A stretch of 31,648 bases of DNA from Erythrobacter donghaensis (GTDB lineage: Bacteria; Pseudomonadota; Alphaproteobacteria; Sphingomonadales; Sphingomonadaceae). Below are positions 1 through 7,687 of the stretch, one piece after another. Each line of letters starts with the position of its first letter. Position 1 is the first letter of the stretch. The notes beneath the pieces were generated by a model that was given only the letters and a program-made list of their open reading frames with translations, searched no databases and was not told the origin of the DNA. A program made the position numbers and the translations under genes. The stretch is taken from positions 1 to 31,648 of the forward strand of contig NZ_LSJS01000185.1 in NCBI RefSeq assembly GCF_001557325.1. Reading direction: 5' to 3'.

Positions 1-4
1 CCCT

Positions 5-496
5 ATGCGCTCCCGCATGACTACCCCCACCCCCCGGTTCGACGCCCGCGAAGCCTCGAAGTGGTTCTTCCGCCACGGCCACACCGGCTGGCTCGGTCTG
101 CGCTTCACCGATCAGGGCGACAACTGGGTCGAACTAGAACTACCGTGGCGCGAGGATCTGCTGGGGGATCGCAGCCGGCCCGTGCTCGCCTCGGGGCCGA
201 TCATCAGCCTGATGGACATGGCGAGCGGCATGGCGATCTGGCAGACGCGCGGCAGCTTCCAGCCGGTGGCGACGCTCGACCTCAGGGTCGATTACCAGCG
301 CCCCGCGCGCGAACGGGCGAGCGTCCGGGGCCGCGTCGAGTGCTACCGCATCACGCGTTCCGCAGCCTTCGTGCGCGGGATCGCCTATGACGACGACCTC
401 GCCGATCCGGTTGCCCATGTCGCGGGCTGCTTCATGACCATCGGCGCCGATCCGCGCGAGGCCAATCCGGCGCTGGGTGGGGGCCGCGATGCCTGA
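5..496 (+). CDS. PaaI/hotdog-fold thioesterase (first of a tandem pair)
   Basis: Small acyl-CoA thioesterase-like protein of the hotdog superfamily, probably cytosolic; its substrate cannot be read from sequence. The central helix region (residues 63-80, SGPIISLMDMASGMAIW) has the usual hotdog layout with an acidic residue, D71, at the catalytic position. The strand DLRVDYQRPA and the C-terminal CFMTI strand complete the fold. Length of 163 residues fits the PaaI family. A second in-frame ATG at 17 gives MTTPTPRF and may be the true start, since neither ATG has a clear ribosome-binding site. The stop overlaps the start of the next thioesterase by 8 bases, so the pair is probably co-translated. 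The family call is secure, the substrate unknown. Confidence 0.85.
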   Translation: MRSRMTTPTPRFDAREASKWFFRHGHTGWLGLRFTDQGDNWVELELPWREDLLGDRSRPVLASGPIISLMDMASGMAIWQTRGSFQPVATLDLRVDYQRPARERASVRGRVECYRITRSAAFVRGIAYDDDLADPVAHVAGCFMTIGADPREANPALGGGRDA

Positions 497-884
497 GGGA
501 CTGGAGCTCCCCGCCTACGCCCGCTCGCTCGGCCTCAGCCTCACCGGCGAGGAGGAAGGCGGGATGCCGATCCTGACAGTCGATTTCGGGCCGATGGTCG
601 AAGGCCGCCCGCAGCACTTCCACGGCGGCGCGACCGCCGGGCTGCTGGAGAATGCAGGCTATGCCGCCTTGCGCACCGCGCTGATCGCGGCGGGACGCGA
701 TCCGCTGCTGAAGCCGATCAACATCACCGTGCAATATCTCGCCGCGGGCAAGTCACAGGCGAGCTTTGCGGTCGGGCGCATCACCCGGCTGGGGCGGCGC
801 AATGCCAATGTCACGGTCGAGGCCTGGCAATCGGACCGCATCCGCCCGATCGCGACGGCCGTGATGAATATCCTGATGGTCTAG
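489..884 (+). CDS. PaaI family thioesterase (second of the pair)
   Basis: A 131-residue hotdog-fold thioesterase. The signature HGG (H45-G46-G47) followed by the helix ATAGLLENAGYAAL matches PaaI-type enzymes, with E54 where many homologues carry Asp. The strand INITVQYLAAGK is typical of the fold. I chose ATG 489 over an in-frame GTG at 477 because it gives the family-like N-terminus MPEGLELP and a compact overlap with the upstream stop. Two adjacent, different hotdog proteins suggest a heteromeric or paired hydrolysis of acyl or aryl thioesters, but that is inference. The TAG stop shares the CTAG at 881-884 with the convergent penicillin-binding protein gene, leaving no room for a terminator. 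Confidence 0.85.
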   Translation: MPEGLELPAYARSLGLSLTGEEEGGMPILTVDFGPMVEGRPQHFHGGATAGLLENAGYAALRTALIAAGRDPLLKPINITVQYLAAGKSQASFAVGRITRLGRRNANVTVEAWQSDRIRPIATAVMNILMV

Positions 885-3058
885 GGCGGCGGCGTGGGCG
901 CGGGCGCAGGCCTGACCACCACCCCGCCCTCCTCGACCCGCACCTCGACCGGCACGCCCTCCTGCCGCAGCGACACTCCGTTCTCGTCGACGCGCAAGGA
1001 CGTGCCCTCCTGCCCGAGCGGGATTTCGCCCCCTTCGAGCACATCGAGCGGCTGGACCGGGCCTTCGGGATCGGGGGTGTCCACGGGCGCGGGAGCGGGC
1101 GCGGCGTCGATCTTGAGTGCCGAAAGCATGAAGTCGCGCCAGATGCGCGCCGGCAAGCTGCCGCCGGTGACGCCGGGGAGCGGGGTGTTGTCGTCCTTGC
1201 CGATCCACACGCCGACAACAAGGTCGCCCGCATAGCCCACGAACAGCGCATCGCGGTGGTCCTGGGTGGTGCCGGTCTTGCCGTAATTGGCGATCGGCAG
1301 CGCGGCCGCCCGCCCCGTCCCGCGGTTGATCGCGGCGCGGAGCATGCCTTCGAGGTCCTCGTGATCGCCCGAGGACATCGCGCTGGTGCGGGTTGTCATC
1401 CACTCCCACCAGCTGCGCTCGCCGCGCGGGAAGGCGTGGGGCTCGACCGGGTAGGCATTGGCGGCGATTCCGGCATAGGCCGCGGTGAGCTCCATCAGCG
1501 TCATCGCCGAGGTGCCGAGCGCGAGGCTCGGGTCGCCCTCGGCCATCGGCGCGGTGATGCCGAGGCGGCGCGCGGTGCGGATGACCTTCTCGCTCCCCAC
1601 CGCCTGGAACAGCCGGAAGGCCGCGACATTGCTCGATGAGGCGAAGGCGTCCTCGAGCGTGATCTGGTCCGAGTACTGCTCGCGCGCGTTCTTCGGGCGG
1701 TAGCTGCCCTGAGTGACCGGCGTGTTGGGGATGGTGTCGTCGGGCTCCCAGCCCTCCTCCAGCGCGGTGAGGTAGACGAGGGTCTTGAAGGTCGAGCCCG
1801 GCTGGCGGCGCGCTTGGGTGGCGCGGTTGAAGGGCGAGGCCTTGTAGTCGCGCCCGCCCACCATCGCCACCACCTCGCCGTTCTTGCGCATCGCGACGAG
1901 CGCAACCTGCGCCCCCCCGAGCGGCGCGCGCGCGACGATCCGGCTGGCGAGCGCCTGAAGCCTGGAATCGAGCGTCGTCGTCAGCACCTGCTTGGCATAG
2001 CCCGCCTCCATCCCCTCGCGGGCGAGTGGCAGCGCCCAGTCGGCGAAGTAGGTGCCGGTCGGCAGGTTGTCGTCGCGGGTGCGCACGTCGATGCGCGGAT
2101 CGGGCAGCCCATCGGCCTCGGCGCGGGTGAGGTAACCCTCATCCACCATGGAGTTGATGACGAGCTCCATCCGCTTCTTCGCCTTGTCGTAGTGCCTGGT
2201 GGGCGCATAGCGCGAAGGTGCCTGCAGCAGCCCCGCGAGCATCGCCGCCTGTTCGGGGCGCAGCTTCTCGGGCTGGCGGTAGAAGTAATGGAGCGACGCG
2301 GCGCGCAGCCCGTACTGGTTGTCGCCGAAATAGGCGTTGGAGAGGTAGCGCTCGAGGATCTCGTCCTTGGTCAGCCAGCCCTCGAGCCACAGCGCGATCA
2401 GCGCCTCGCGCGCCTTGCGGGTGAGGCTCTGCTCGGGGGTGAGGAAGGTGAACTTGGCGAGCTGCTGGGTGATGGTCGAGCCGCCCCCGTACCCCGTCCA
2501 CGCCGCCCGCGCGATGCCGCGCGGGTCGATGCCCCAATGGCTGTAGAACCGCCGGTCCTCGATCGCGATGAAGGCCTGCACCACGTGCGGGGGCAGGTCG
2601 GCCACCTTCACCGGCGCCTCGACGATCGCCCCCTGCCGCGCGATCGGCGTGCCGTCGCTGGCGAGCAGCGTGACCTGCGGCGGGGCGATCGGCTCGAGGC
2701 TCTTGGAGAGCGGCGCGGTGACCGTGAGCCAGCCGATCAGCAGCGCGAGCACGGCGAAGAACGCCATGATCCCCCGCCCCGTCCACCACAGCTTGGAGCG
2801 CTGCCGCCAGTAATCGCGCTGCCACCAGCGCAGCCGCTTCTTCTCGGTCGCGGCGAGCGCCTCGTCGACGAGGCCGAGCTTGGCGTCCCAGTCGTCGAAG
2901 GCAGGATGGGCCGAAACGCGCGGGCGCGGCAGGTCGTCGTCGTCCTCATCATCAAGCGGACGCGCGGATTCGTACAGCGGGTAGAACCCGGCGGGCGTGC
3001 CTGCACCCTCGTCTGCGCGAGCCCGGGAGCCTTTCCAGAATCGGTCGAAGAACGCCAT
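881..3058 (-). CDS. Class A penicillin-binding protein (transglycosylase/transpeptidase, PBP1-type)
   Basis: Bifunctional peptidoglycan synthase of 725 residues acting in the periplasm from an inner-membrane anchor. An acidic cytoplasmic N-terminus (DDEDDDD near 37-42) precedes one membrane segment at about 96-114. The GT51 transglycosylase domain follows, with the EDRRFYSHWGID motif (catalytic E167) and GGSTITQQLAK (192-202). The transpeptidase domain has S422-T-F-K425, S475-S-N477 and K594-T-G-T. The tail from about 650 is rich in Pro, Ala and acidic residues. Start ATG at 3058 has no obvious Shine-Dalgarno sequence. It lies 48 bp downstream of cobS on the same strand and may be read with it. 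The exact PBP subclass (PbpC or MrcA-like) is not assigned, so no gene symbol is given. Confidence 0.93.
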   Translation of the reverse strand: MAFFDRFWKGSRARADEGAGTPAGFYPLYESARPLDDEDDDDLPRPRVSAHPAFDDWDAKLGLVDEALAATEKKRLRWWQRDYWRQRSKLWWTGRGIMAFFAVLALLIGWLTVTAPLSKSLEPIAPPQVTLLASDGTPIARQGAIVEAPVKVADLPPHVVQAFIAIEDRRFYSHWGIDPRGIARAAWTGYGGGSTITQQLAKFTFLTPEQSLTRKAREALIALWLEGWLTKDEILERYLSNAYFGDNQYGLRAASLHYFYRQPEKLRPEQAAMLAGLLQAPSRYAPTRHYDKAKKRMELVINSMVDEGYLTRAEADGLPDPRIDVRTRDDNLPTGTYFADWALPLAREGMEAGYAKQVLTTTLDSRLQALASRIVARAPLGGAQVALVAMRKNGEVVAMVGGRDYKASPFNRATQARRQPGSTFKTLVYLTALEEGWEPDDTIPNTPVTQGSYRPKNAREQYSDQITLEDAFASSSNVAAFRLFQAVGSEKVIRTARRLGITAPMAEGDPSLALGTSAMTLMELTAAYAGIAANAYPVEPHAFPRGERSWWEWMTTRTSAMSSGDHEDLEGMLRAAINRGTGRAAALPIANYGKTGTTQDHRDALFVGYAGDLVVGVWIGKDDNTPLPGVTGGSLPARIWRDFMLSALKIDAAPAPAPVDTPDPEGPVQPLDVLEGGEIPLGQEGTSLRVDENGVSLRQEGVPVEVRVEEGGVVVRPAPAPTPPP

Positions 3059-3106
3059 GGTGGAGGCTGTGTTACCAGCCTAGGACACTTCCCCGCAAGC
3101 GGCTGT

Positions 3107-4096
3107 TTACCGCTTCTTCCCCGCCCCTTCCGGCAGGTCTTCCCCGAACACGCGCTGGTAGTATTCGGCCACCAGCGTGCGCTCGGCCTCGTCGCACTTG
3201 TTGAGGAAGCTCAATCGAAAGGCGAAGCCCACCGAGCCGAAGATCGCGGCGTTCTGCGCCCAGGTGATCACGGTGCGCGGGCTCATCACGGTCGAGATAT
3301 CGCCGTTCATGAAGCCCTGACGGCTCAGCTCGGCGACCTTGACCATGTCGGCGATCAGCTTGTCGTCGGCCTTGGGGGTCTTGGACTTGACGATCTGCTG
3401 CTCGACCTCGGGCTTGAGGTAGTTGAGCGCGACGACGATGTTCCAGCGGTCCATCTGCGCCTGATTGATCGCCTGCGTGCCGTGATAGAGCCCGCTGGTG
3501 TCGCCGAGGCCGACGGTGTTGGTGGTCGCGAACAGGCGGAAGAACGGGTTGGGGGTGATGACGCGGTTCTGGTCGAGCAGCGTGAGCCGCCCGTCGAATT
3601 CGAGCACGCGCTGGATCACGAACATCACGTCGGGGCGGCCCGCGTCATATTCGTCGAAGGTCAGCGCCACGGGGTGCTGGAGCGCCCAGGGCAGGATGCC
3701 TTCCTTGAACTCGGTGACCTGCAGCCCGTCCTTCAGCACGATCGCATCGCGCCCGACGAGGTCGATACGGCTGATATGCGCATCGAGGTTGACGCGGATC
3801 GAGGGCCAGTTGAGGCGCGCGGCGACCTGTTCGATGTGGGTCGACTTGCCTGTGCCGTGATAGCCCTGCACCATCACCCGGCGGTTGTGCGCGAAGCCTG
3901 CCAGGATCGCGAGCGTGGTGTCGGGATCAAACACATAGGCGCCGTCGGTCTCGGGCACGTGTTCGTCGCGCTGGCTGAATGCGGGCACCTGCCAATCGAC
4001 ATCGATGCCGAACACCTCGCGGACGTCGACCGTGGTGTCGGGCTGGTTGGGCATGGCGCTGGCGCCGGCGACAGTGGAGCGGGAGGGTGCAGTCAT
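3107..4096 (-). CDS. cobS: CobS-family AAA+ ATPase (cobaltochelatase subunit CobS-like)
   Basis: AAA+ ATPase subunit that, with CobT and CobN, inserts cobalt into hydrogenobyrinic acid diamide in aerobic B12 synthesis. Many alphaproteobacteria keep cobS/cobT without the rest of that pathway. Visible motifs are the CobS N-terminus [18 protein letters not shown], Walker [10 protein letters not shown] (78-86), Walker [10 protein letters not shown] (143-151), and sensor 1 FATTNT (189-194). Length 329 is normal for CobS. ATG at 4054 ([10 protein letters not shown]) is a plausible alternative start, closer to the usual N-terminus; neither has a clear ribosome-binding site. No cobT and no other cobalamin gene is in this window, and the gene downstream is a penicillin-binding protein. 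The chelatase role is therefore family knowledge, not shown here. Confidence 0.92.
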   Translation of the reverse strand: MTAPSRSTVAGASAMPNQPDTTVDVREVFGIDVDWQVPAFSQRDEHVPETDGAYVFDPDTTLAILAGFAHNRRVMVQGYHGTGKSTHIEQVAARLNWPSIRVNLDAHISRIDLVGRDAIVLKDGLQVTEFKEGILPWALQHPVALTFDEYDAGRPDVMFVIQRVLEFDGRLTLLDQNRVITPNPFFRLFATTNTVGLGDTSGLYHGTQAINQAQMDRWNIVVALNYLKPEVEQQIVKSKTPKADDKLIADMVKVAELSRQGFMNGDISTVMSPRTVITWAQNAAIFGSVGFAFRLSFLNKCDEAERTLVAEYYQRVFGEDLPEGAGKKR

Positions 4097-4181
4097 CGTG
4101 GCGTTCGGTTAGAGCGCATGGGGCCTGCCTGCAAGCGCTGCTTTGCGCTGCGGGACCTGCTTAATTTGCAAGTTTGCAGCG

Positions 4182-4856
4182 CTAGCCCGGCAGGCGGATC
4201 GCGGCCAAGTGCCCGCGCTTGATCCACACCCGCGCGCCTTCGGGGCCCGCCGCGAGCGGCAGCGCGGCGCCCTCCGGAAAGCGTGCCCAGTCGTGGCGGG
4301 CGAGCGTGCCGCCCTCGTGCGCGAGGCTGCCCTCGAGCACCAGCAGCTCGAAGCCGCCGGGCGCCGCCAGCGTGTCGCTCGCGCCCGGCTGCCATGCCTC
4401 GAGCCGCACCTCCTCGTCCGGCCGGGCGCTGAGGATGGCGCTCGCAACCCCCGCCCGCGCCGGATCGGGCGCAAGCGGGAGCGCGCCGAGATCGAGCGCG
4501 AACTGCGCCTGGTCTTCGGGGTCGAACTGCCACAGCTTGACGAAGATCGTGCACCCCGGCGCCGAGCCCGGCACATGCGCCGTCCCCACCGGATTGCGAA
4601 CATAGGTGCCCGCCGGGTAGTCACCATGCTCGTCCTGGAACACGCCGTCGAGGACGATGAACTCCTCCCCGCCGGCATGGACATGGCCGGGGAAGGAACT
4701 GCCCGGCGCATAGCGCACGATGCTGGTCGCCCGCGCGACCTCGTCCCCGACGCGGTCGAGCATCCGCCGGTCGACCCCGGCCATGGGGGAGGCCTGCCAC
4801 GGCAGGCTGTCGGTGGCGACGATCACGGGGGCGGCGAAGTCGGCGTTGATCTGCAT
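4182..4856 (-). CDS. ChrR-like bicupin domain protein
   Basis: A 224-residue protein with two cupin modules. The first has a metal-binding pattern like the ChrR cupin: GHVHAGGEEF with H58, H60 and E64, then GTAHV with H94, in the setting RYAPGSSFPGHVH. The second half (about 120-224) is a degenerate cupin without clear metal ligands. There is no N-terminal zinc anti-sigma domain and no sigma factor gene beside it, so it is not ChrR itself. I chose ATG 4856 (MQINADF) because it lies 1 bp after the stop of the GST gene on the same strand. It is therefore the second gene of a GST-cupin operon controlled from the divergent promoter at 5476-5562. Enzymatic or sensing activity is unknown. Confidence 0.8.
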   Translation of the reverse strand: MQINADFAAPVIVATDSLPWQASPMAGVDRRMLDRVGDEVARATSIVRYAPGSSFPGHVHAGGEEFIVLDGVFQDEHGDYPAGTYVRNPVGTAHVPGSAPGCTIFVKLWQFDPEDQAQFALDLGALPLAPDPARAGVASAILSARPDEEVRLEAWQPGASDTLAAPGGFELLVLEGSLAHEGGTLARHDWARFPEGAALPLAAGPEGARVWIKRGHLAAIRLPG

Positions 4857-4857
4857 C

Positions 4858-5475
4858 TCAGTTGTCCGAATAGCGTTGCGCGACACGCTCGCGCCAGCTG
4901 CGCAGGTGGGCAAGGTCCGCCGGAATTTCGACCTTCGCGAAATCGGCGAAGGCGAGCCCGGCAAAGGCGGTGATATCGGCCATGGTGTAGATGTCACCGG
5001 CGATGAACGGCTGATCGGCGAGCACCGTGTCGAGATAGCGCATCGTCGCTTGCGCCTTGCGATAGCCCCGCTCGCCCAATTCGGGAAGCTGGTCGGTTTC
5101 GAGCTGCGGCCCCAGACCTTCGGTCGCGTGGTGGAACCAGGCGGCGACTGCGTCGACCAGGCCTTCCTCGGCACGCAGGTTCATCATCTGGGTGATCGCG
5201 CGCTGGCGCGGGGTGTCGCCGATCAGCGAGGGGCCGGCGAAGGTTCCGTCGATATATTCGATGATCGCGGTGCAGCGGCCGATGTGGGTGCCGTCCGCAA
5301 GCTCGGCGCAGGGCACCGTCGCATCGGGATTGCGGGCGCGGAACGCGGCGGAGCGATGCTCGCCACCCATTACATCGACCGTGACGAATTCCGCCTGCCC
5401 GCTCGCGCCTTTCTCGGCCAGCGCCATGCGGACGCGGGCCGGGTTGGCGAATCCTTCGACATCGTAAATGCGCAT
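4858..5475 (-). CDS. Glutathione S-transferase family protein
   Basis: A 205-residue cytosolic GST that would conjugate glutathione to electrophilic compounds. The N-terminal thioredoxin-like domain (1-80) has the cis-proline loop ATVPCAEL and the glutathione gamma-glutamyl-binding turn GRCTAIIEYID. The C-terminal helical domain includes the N-capping box-like stretch AGDIYTMADITAFAGL. The start ATG 5475 has a strong ribosome-binding site, AAGGAG on the minus strand at 5483-5488, with 7 bases of spacing. It is the first gene of the GST-cupin operon and diverges from the TetR regulator gene across 87 bp holding two palindromic operators. Control by that regulator is very likely. Confidence 0.9.
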   Translation of the reverse strand: MRIYDVEGFANPARVRMALAEKGASGQAEFVTVDVMGGEHRSAAFRARNPDATVPCAELADGTHIGRCTAIIEYIDGTFAGPSLIGDTPRQRAITQMMNLRAEEGLVDAVAAWFHHATEGLGPQLETDQLPELGERGYRKAQATMRYLDTVLADQPFIAGDIYTMADITAFAGLAFADFAKVEIPADLAHLRSWRERVAQRYSDN

Positions 5476-5499
5476 CTTGTCTCTCCTTGCTGGTGATCA

Positions 5500-5517
5500 A
5501 CCTACCAGTAGGTAGGC
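5500..5517. promoter_or_regulatory. Operator 1 of the TetR-family regulator (GST side)
   Basis: Inverted repeat ACCTAC-N6-GTAGGC, followed by a further GGTAGG-like overlap. It repeats the pattern of the second site at 5545-5562, with centres 45 bp apart. On the minus strand it falls just after a weak candidate promoter for the GST operon (TTGACT at 5540-5545 and TACTAC at 5518-5523). A bound repressor would block initiation there. The palindrome is seen directly; which protein binds it is inferred from adjacency. Confidence 0.65.
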
Positions 5518-5544
5518 GTAGTAGCACTTGATTCACCCGAGTCA

Positions 5545-5562
5545 ACCTACTAGTTGGTAGGT
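5545..5562. promoter_or_regulatory. Operator 2 of the TetR-family regulator (abuts its own start codon)
   Basis: Perfect inverted repeat ACCTAC-N6-GTAGGT that ends immediately before the regulator's ATG at 5563. A weak plus-strand promoter can be read as TTGATT (5528-5533), 17 bp, TAGTTG (5551-5556). It would begin transcription at about the A of the ATG. The operator covers that -10 element, which implies autorepression. The operator is clear; the promoter elements are weak guesses. Confidence 0.7.
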
Positions 5563-6138
5563 ATGTCGACACGCGAGCTTCTGATCGATCTGGGCGAGAC
5601 CGCCATCCGCACGCGCGGGTTTGGCGGGTTCAGCTATGCCGACCTTGCTGCCGAGGCGGGGATCCGCAAGGCGAGCATTCACCACCACTTCCCGGCCAAG
5701 GCCGATCTCGGCCTTGCGGTGCTGGAACGCTATGCCGCCCGGCTGGAGGAGGCGCTGGCTGCCTTCCGCGCCGTGCAGCCGGACGCTGCCGGGGCCTTCC
5801 GCGCGGCCGTCCGCCTCTACCGCGATGCGCTGGGCGACGGCTCGTCGATGTGCCTGTGCGCCGCGATCGCGGCCGACGGCGAGCGATCGAGCCCGGCGAT
5901 GCTGGACCGGTTGGCGGCGGCCAACGCGCTTGTGATCGACTGGTTCGCCCAGCTGTTGCGCGACGGGGCGGCGGACGGCTCGCTCGACGTTCCGGGCGGG
6001 CCCACGCAGGCCGACGCACTCGCCGCCGCCATGCTCGCGCAATTGCAGGGTGCCCAATTGCTGGCCCGCGCCGGCAGCGATCCGGCGATCTTCGACACCG
6101 CCACGGCCAGCCTGCTGCGGCTGTTGCGCATCGCCTGA
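5563..6138 (+). CDS. TetR/AcrR family transcriptional regulator
   Basis: A 191-residue dimeric DNA-binding repressor. The N-terminal helix-turn-helix (about 5-50) is canonical: GFGGFSYADLAAEAGIRKASIHHHFPAKADL. The C-terminal ligand domain has a MCLCA motif with C97 and C99. This resembles the conserved cysteine region of TetR members that sense electrophiles or oxidants (NemR-like), but sensing is only inferred. I chose ATG 5563 over an upstream TTG because it gives a family-like start (MSTRELLIDLGETAI). No Shine-Dalgarno sequence precedes it, and an operator palindrome ends at the base before the ATG. It probably represses itself, the divergent GST-cupin operon, and perhaps the downstream oxygenase. 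Confidence 0.93.
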   Translation: MSTRELLIDLGETAIRTRGFGGFSYADLAAEAGIRKASIHHHFPAKADLGLAVLERYAARLEEALAAFRAVQPDAAGAFRAAVRLYRDALGDGSSMCLCAAIAADGERSSPAMLDRLAAANALVIDWFAQLLRDGAADGSLDVPGGPTQADALAAAMLAQLQGAQLLARAGSDPAIFDTATASLLRLLRIA

Positions 6139-6172
6139 GCGGCCGAAGGCGCTGGCAATGCGCGCCCACTGC

Positions 6173-6189
6173 ACCTACCTCTTGCAGGT
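6173..6189. promoter_or_regulatory. Degenerate third TetR operator-like site before the MpaB-type gene
   Basis: The half-site ACCTAC is intact at 6173-6178. The right half reads GCAGGT (6184-6189), one base different from GTAGGT, with a spacer one base shorter than in the two sites at 5500-5562. As with the regulator gene, the right arm ends immediately before the ATG (6190). The similarity of position supports a functional site, but the degeneracy keeps confidence moderate. Confidence 0.4.
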
Positions 6190-7035
6190 ATGGCGCGTCC
6201 TGACCCCCTCGAATCGCTGCGCCTCAGGCTGGTCTCGCAGGTGCGCGGGGTTTTCCATGACACCGCGAACGGGCAGACCACCACTCCGCCCTCGGACGAG
6301 GCGCTGTTCGAACGCGACACGCCGATCCGGCTGGTCCACGCCGATATCGTCGGGATGATGACCGGCGGGGTACGCGCGCTGCTGCTGCAGATGCTCCACC
6401 CCCACGCGCTCCAGGGCGTCCTCGATCATTCGAATTTCCGCGAGGACATGCACGGCCGGCTGCGCCGCACCGCGCGGTTCATCGCCGTCACCACCTTCGG
6501 CCACCGCGACGCGGCGATGCAGGCGATCGCGCGGGTCAACCGCATTCACGCCAAGGTCGGCGGGACGCTCCCCGACGGCACGCGCTACGAGGCGACCAAT
6601 CCGCGCACGCTCGCCTGGGTGCATGTCACCGAAGCGCAGAGCTTTCTGGCGGGCTATCTCCGCCATGTCCGCCCCGCTATGCCGGTGGCCGAGCAGGACG
6701 AATACTACCGCCAGTTCGCGGTCATCGCGCGCGCGCTTGGTGCCGATCCGGTGCCCGAGACCCGCGCCGAGGCGGATAGAATATTCCGCGAGCTGCGCCA
6801 CGATCTCGCGACTTCGAAGGAAGCGCGCGAGGTGGCGCAGCTGGTGCTCAGCCAACGCCCGCCGGGGACGCCGCTGGCCGTGCAGACGATGATCACTGCC
6901 GATGCCGTCGCCATGCTGCCCGGCTGGGCGGCCGCGATGCTCAACCTCCAGCGCCCGGTGCTCGCTGCCCTGCCCGCGCGCGCCGCGACATGGGGCATGG
7001 GCCGCACGCTGCGCTGGGCGTTCCGGCAGACCTGA
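6190..7035 (+). CDS. MpaB/DUF2236-family oxygenase-like protein
   Basis: A 281-residue member of the DUF2236 family, which includes the fungal oxygenase MpaB and is related to the b-type-haem latex-clearing protein Lcp. Family features visible are LLLQMLHPHALQGVLDHSNF (64-83), the RTARFIAVTTFG segment (93-104), RVNRIHAKVGG with H120, and LAWVHVTEAQSF with H145. Conserved His residues are candidates for haem binding. No signal peptide is present, so it is probably cytosolic. The substrate is unknown. The gene follows the TetR regulator by 51 bp, lacks a Shine-Dalgarno sequence, and has an operator-like half palindrome touching its ATG. It is likely a member of the same regulon as the flanking GST genes. 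Confidence 0.8.
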   Translation: MARPDPLESLRLRLVSQVRGVFHDTANGQTTTPPSDEALFERDTPIRLVHADIVGMMTGGVRALLLQMLHPHALQGVLDHSNFREDMHGRLRRTARFIAVTTFGHRDAAMQAIARVNRIHAKVGGTLPDGTRYEATNPRTLAWVHVTEAQSFLAGYLRHVRPAMPVAEQDEYYRQFAVIARALGADPVPETRAEADRIFRELRHDLATSKEAREVAQLVLSQRPPGTPLAVQTMITADAVAMLPGWAAAMLNLQRPVLAALPARAATWGMGRTLRWAFRQT

Positions 7036-7060
7036 TTTTCGACGAAAGGGGAGGACACCG

Positions 7061-7687
7061 ATGGCCGAATTCACCTTCTACACCGTCGCCATGAGCCGCG
7101 GTCAGATTGCGCGCTGGGCGCTGCACGAGGCGGGCGCGGATTACGAGCAGTTGGTGTTCGACTGGGCCACGCGCCCGGAGAGCTTCAAGACAATCAACCC
7201 GATGAACAAGGTGCCCGCGCTCGTCCACCACCACGGCGGTCACGACCACGTCGTCACCGAATGCGCCGCGATCAACCACTACCTTGCCGAGACCCACCCC
7301 GACAAAGGCCTTCTCCCCGACGCGCACGAGCGCGCCGCCTATTTCCGCTGGCTGTTCTTTGCCGCCGGGCCGCTGGAGCAGGCCGTGGTGGCGCAGGCGA
7401 TGGGCTGGCAGGTGCCCGAGGGCAAGACCGGGATGGCGGGCTTCGGCAGCTTCGAACTGACCCTGGACACGCTCGATAGCTGGTTGTCGACAAACGACTT
7501 CGCCGCGGGCAGCCGCTTCACCATGGCCGACACCTACGTGGGCAGCCAGTTCGTGTGGGGCCTCCGGTTCGGCTCGATCCCCGAGCGCCCATCGTTCCGC
7601 GCCTACGTCGAGCGCATCACCCAGCGACCCGCCTATGCCGAGGCCAACGCCATCGACGCGGCGATCATCAAGGCGGCGCAGGGCTAG
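7061..7687 (+). CDS. Glutathione S-transferase family protein (second in locus)
   Basis: A 208-residue GST. The thioredoxin-like N-terminal domain reads FTFYTVAMSRGQIARWALHEAG, with the cis-Pro loop NKVPALVHH and the glutathione-binding turn VVTECAAINHYLAE. The helical C-terminal domain carries the conserved AAGSRFTMADTYVGSQF box. Start ATG 7061 has a purine-rich GGGGAGGA ribosome-binding site at 7048-7055. It lies 25 bp after the MpaB-like gene on the same strand, so the two are probably co-transcribed. It differs clearly in sequence from the GST at 4858-5475, so it is not a recent duplicate. Its TAG stop shares CTAG (7684-7687) with the convergent J-protein gene. Confidence 0.9.
   Translation: MAEFTFYTVAMSRGQIARWALHEAGADYEQLVFDWATRPESFKTINPMNKVPALVHHHGGHDHVVTECAAINHYLAETHPDKGLLPDAHERAAYFRWLFFAAGPLEQAVVAQAMGWQVPEGKTGMAGFGSFELTLDTLDSWLSTNDFAAGSRFTMADTYVGSQFVWGLRFGSIPERPSFRAYVERITQRPAYAEANAIDAAIIKAAQG

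Noticed and set aside
4139..4181. Repeats GCAGCGC and TTGCAA between cobS and the cupin gene
   Set aside because: Short, imperfect, and no convincing promoter or terminator can be built from them.
1814..4222. Long plus-strand open frame opposite the PBP and cobS genes
   Set aside because: High-GC mirror frame. The opposite strand encodes well-conserved PBP and CobS motifs, and this frame shows no recognisable domain.
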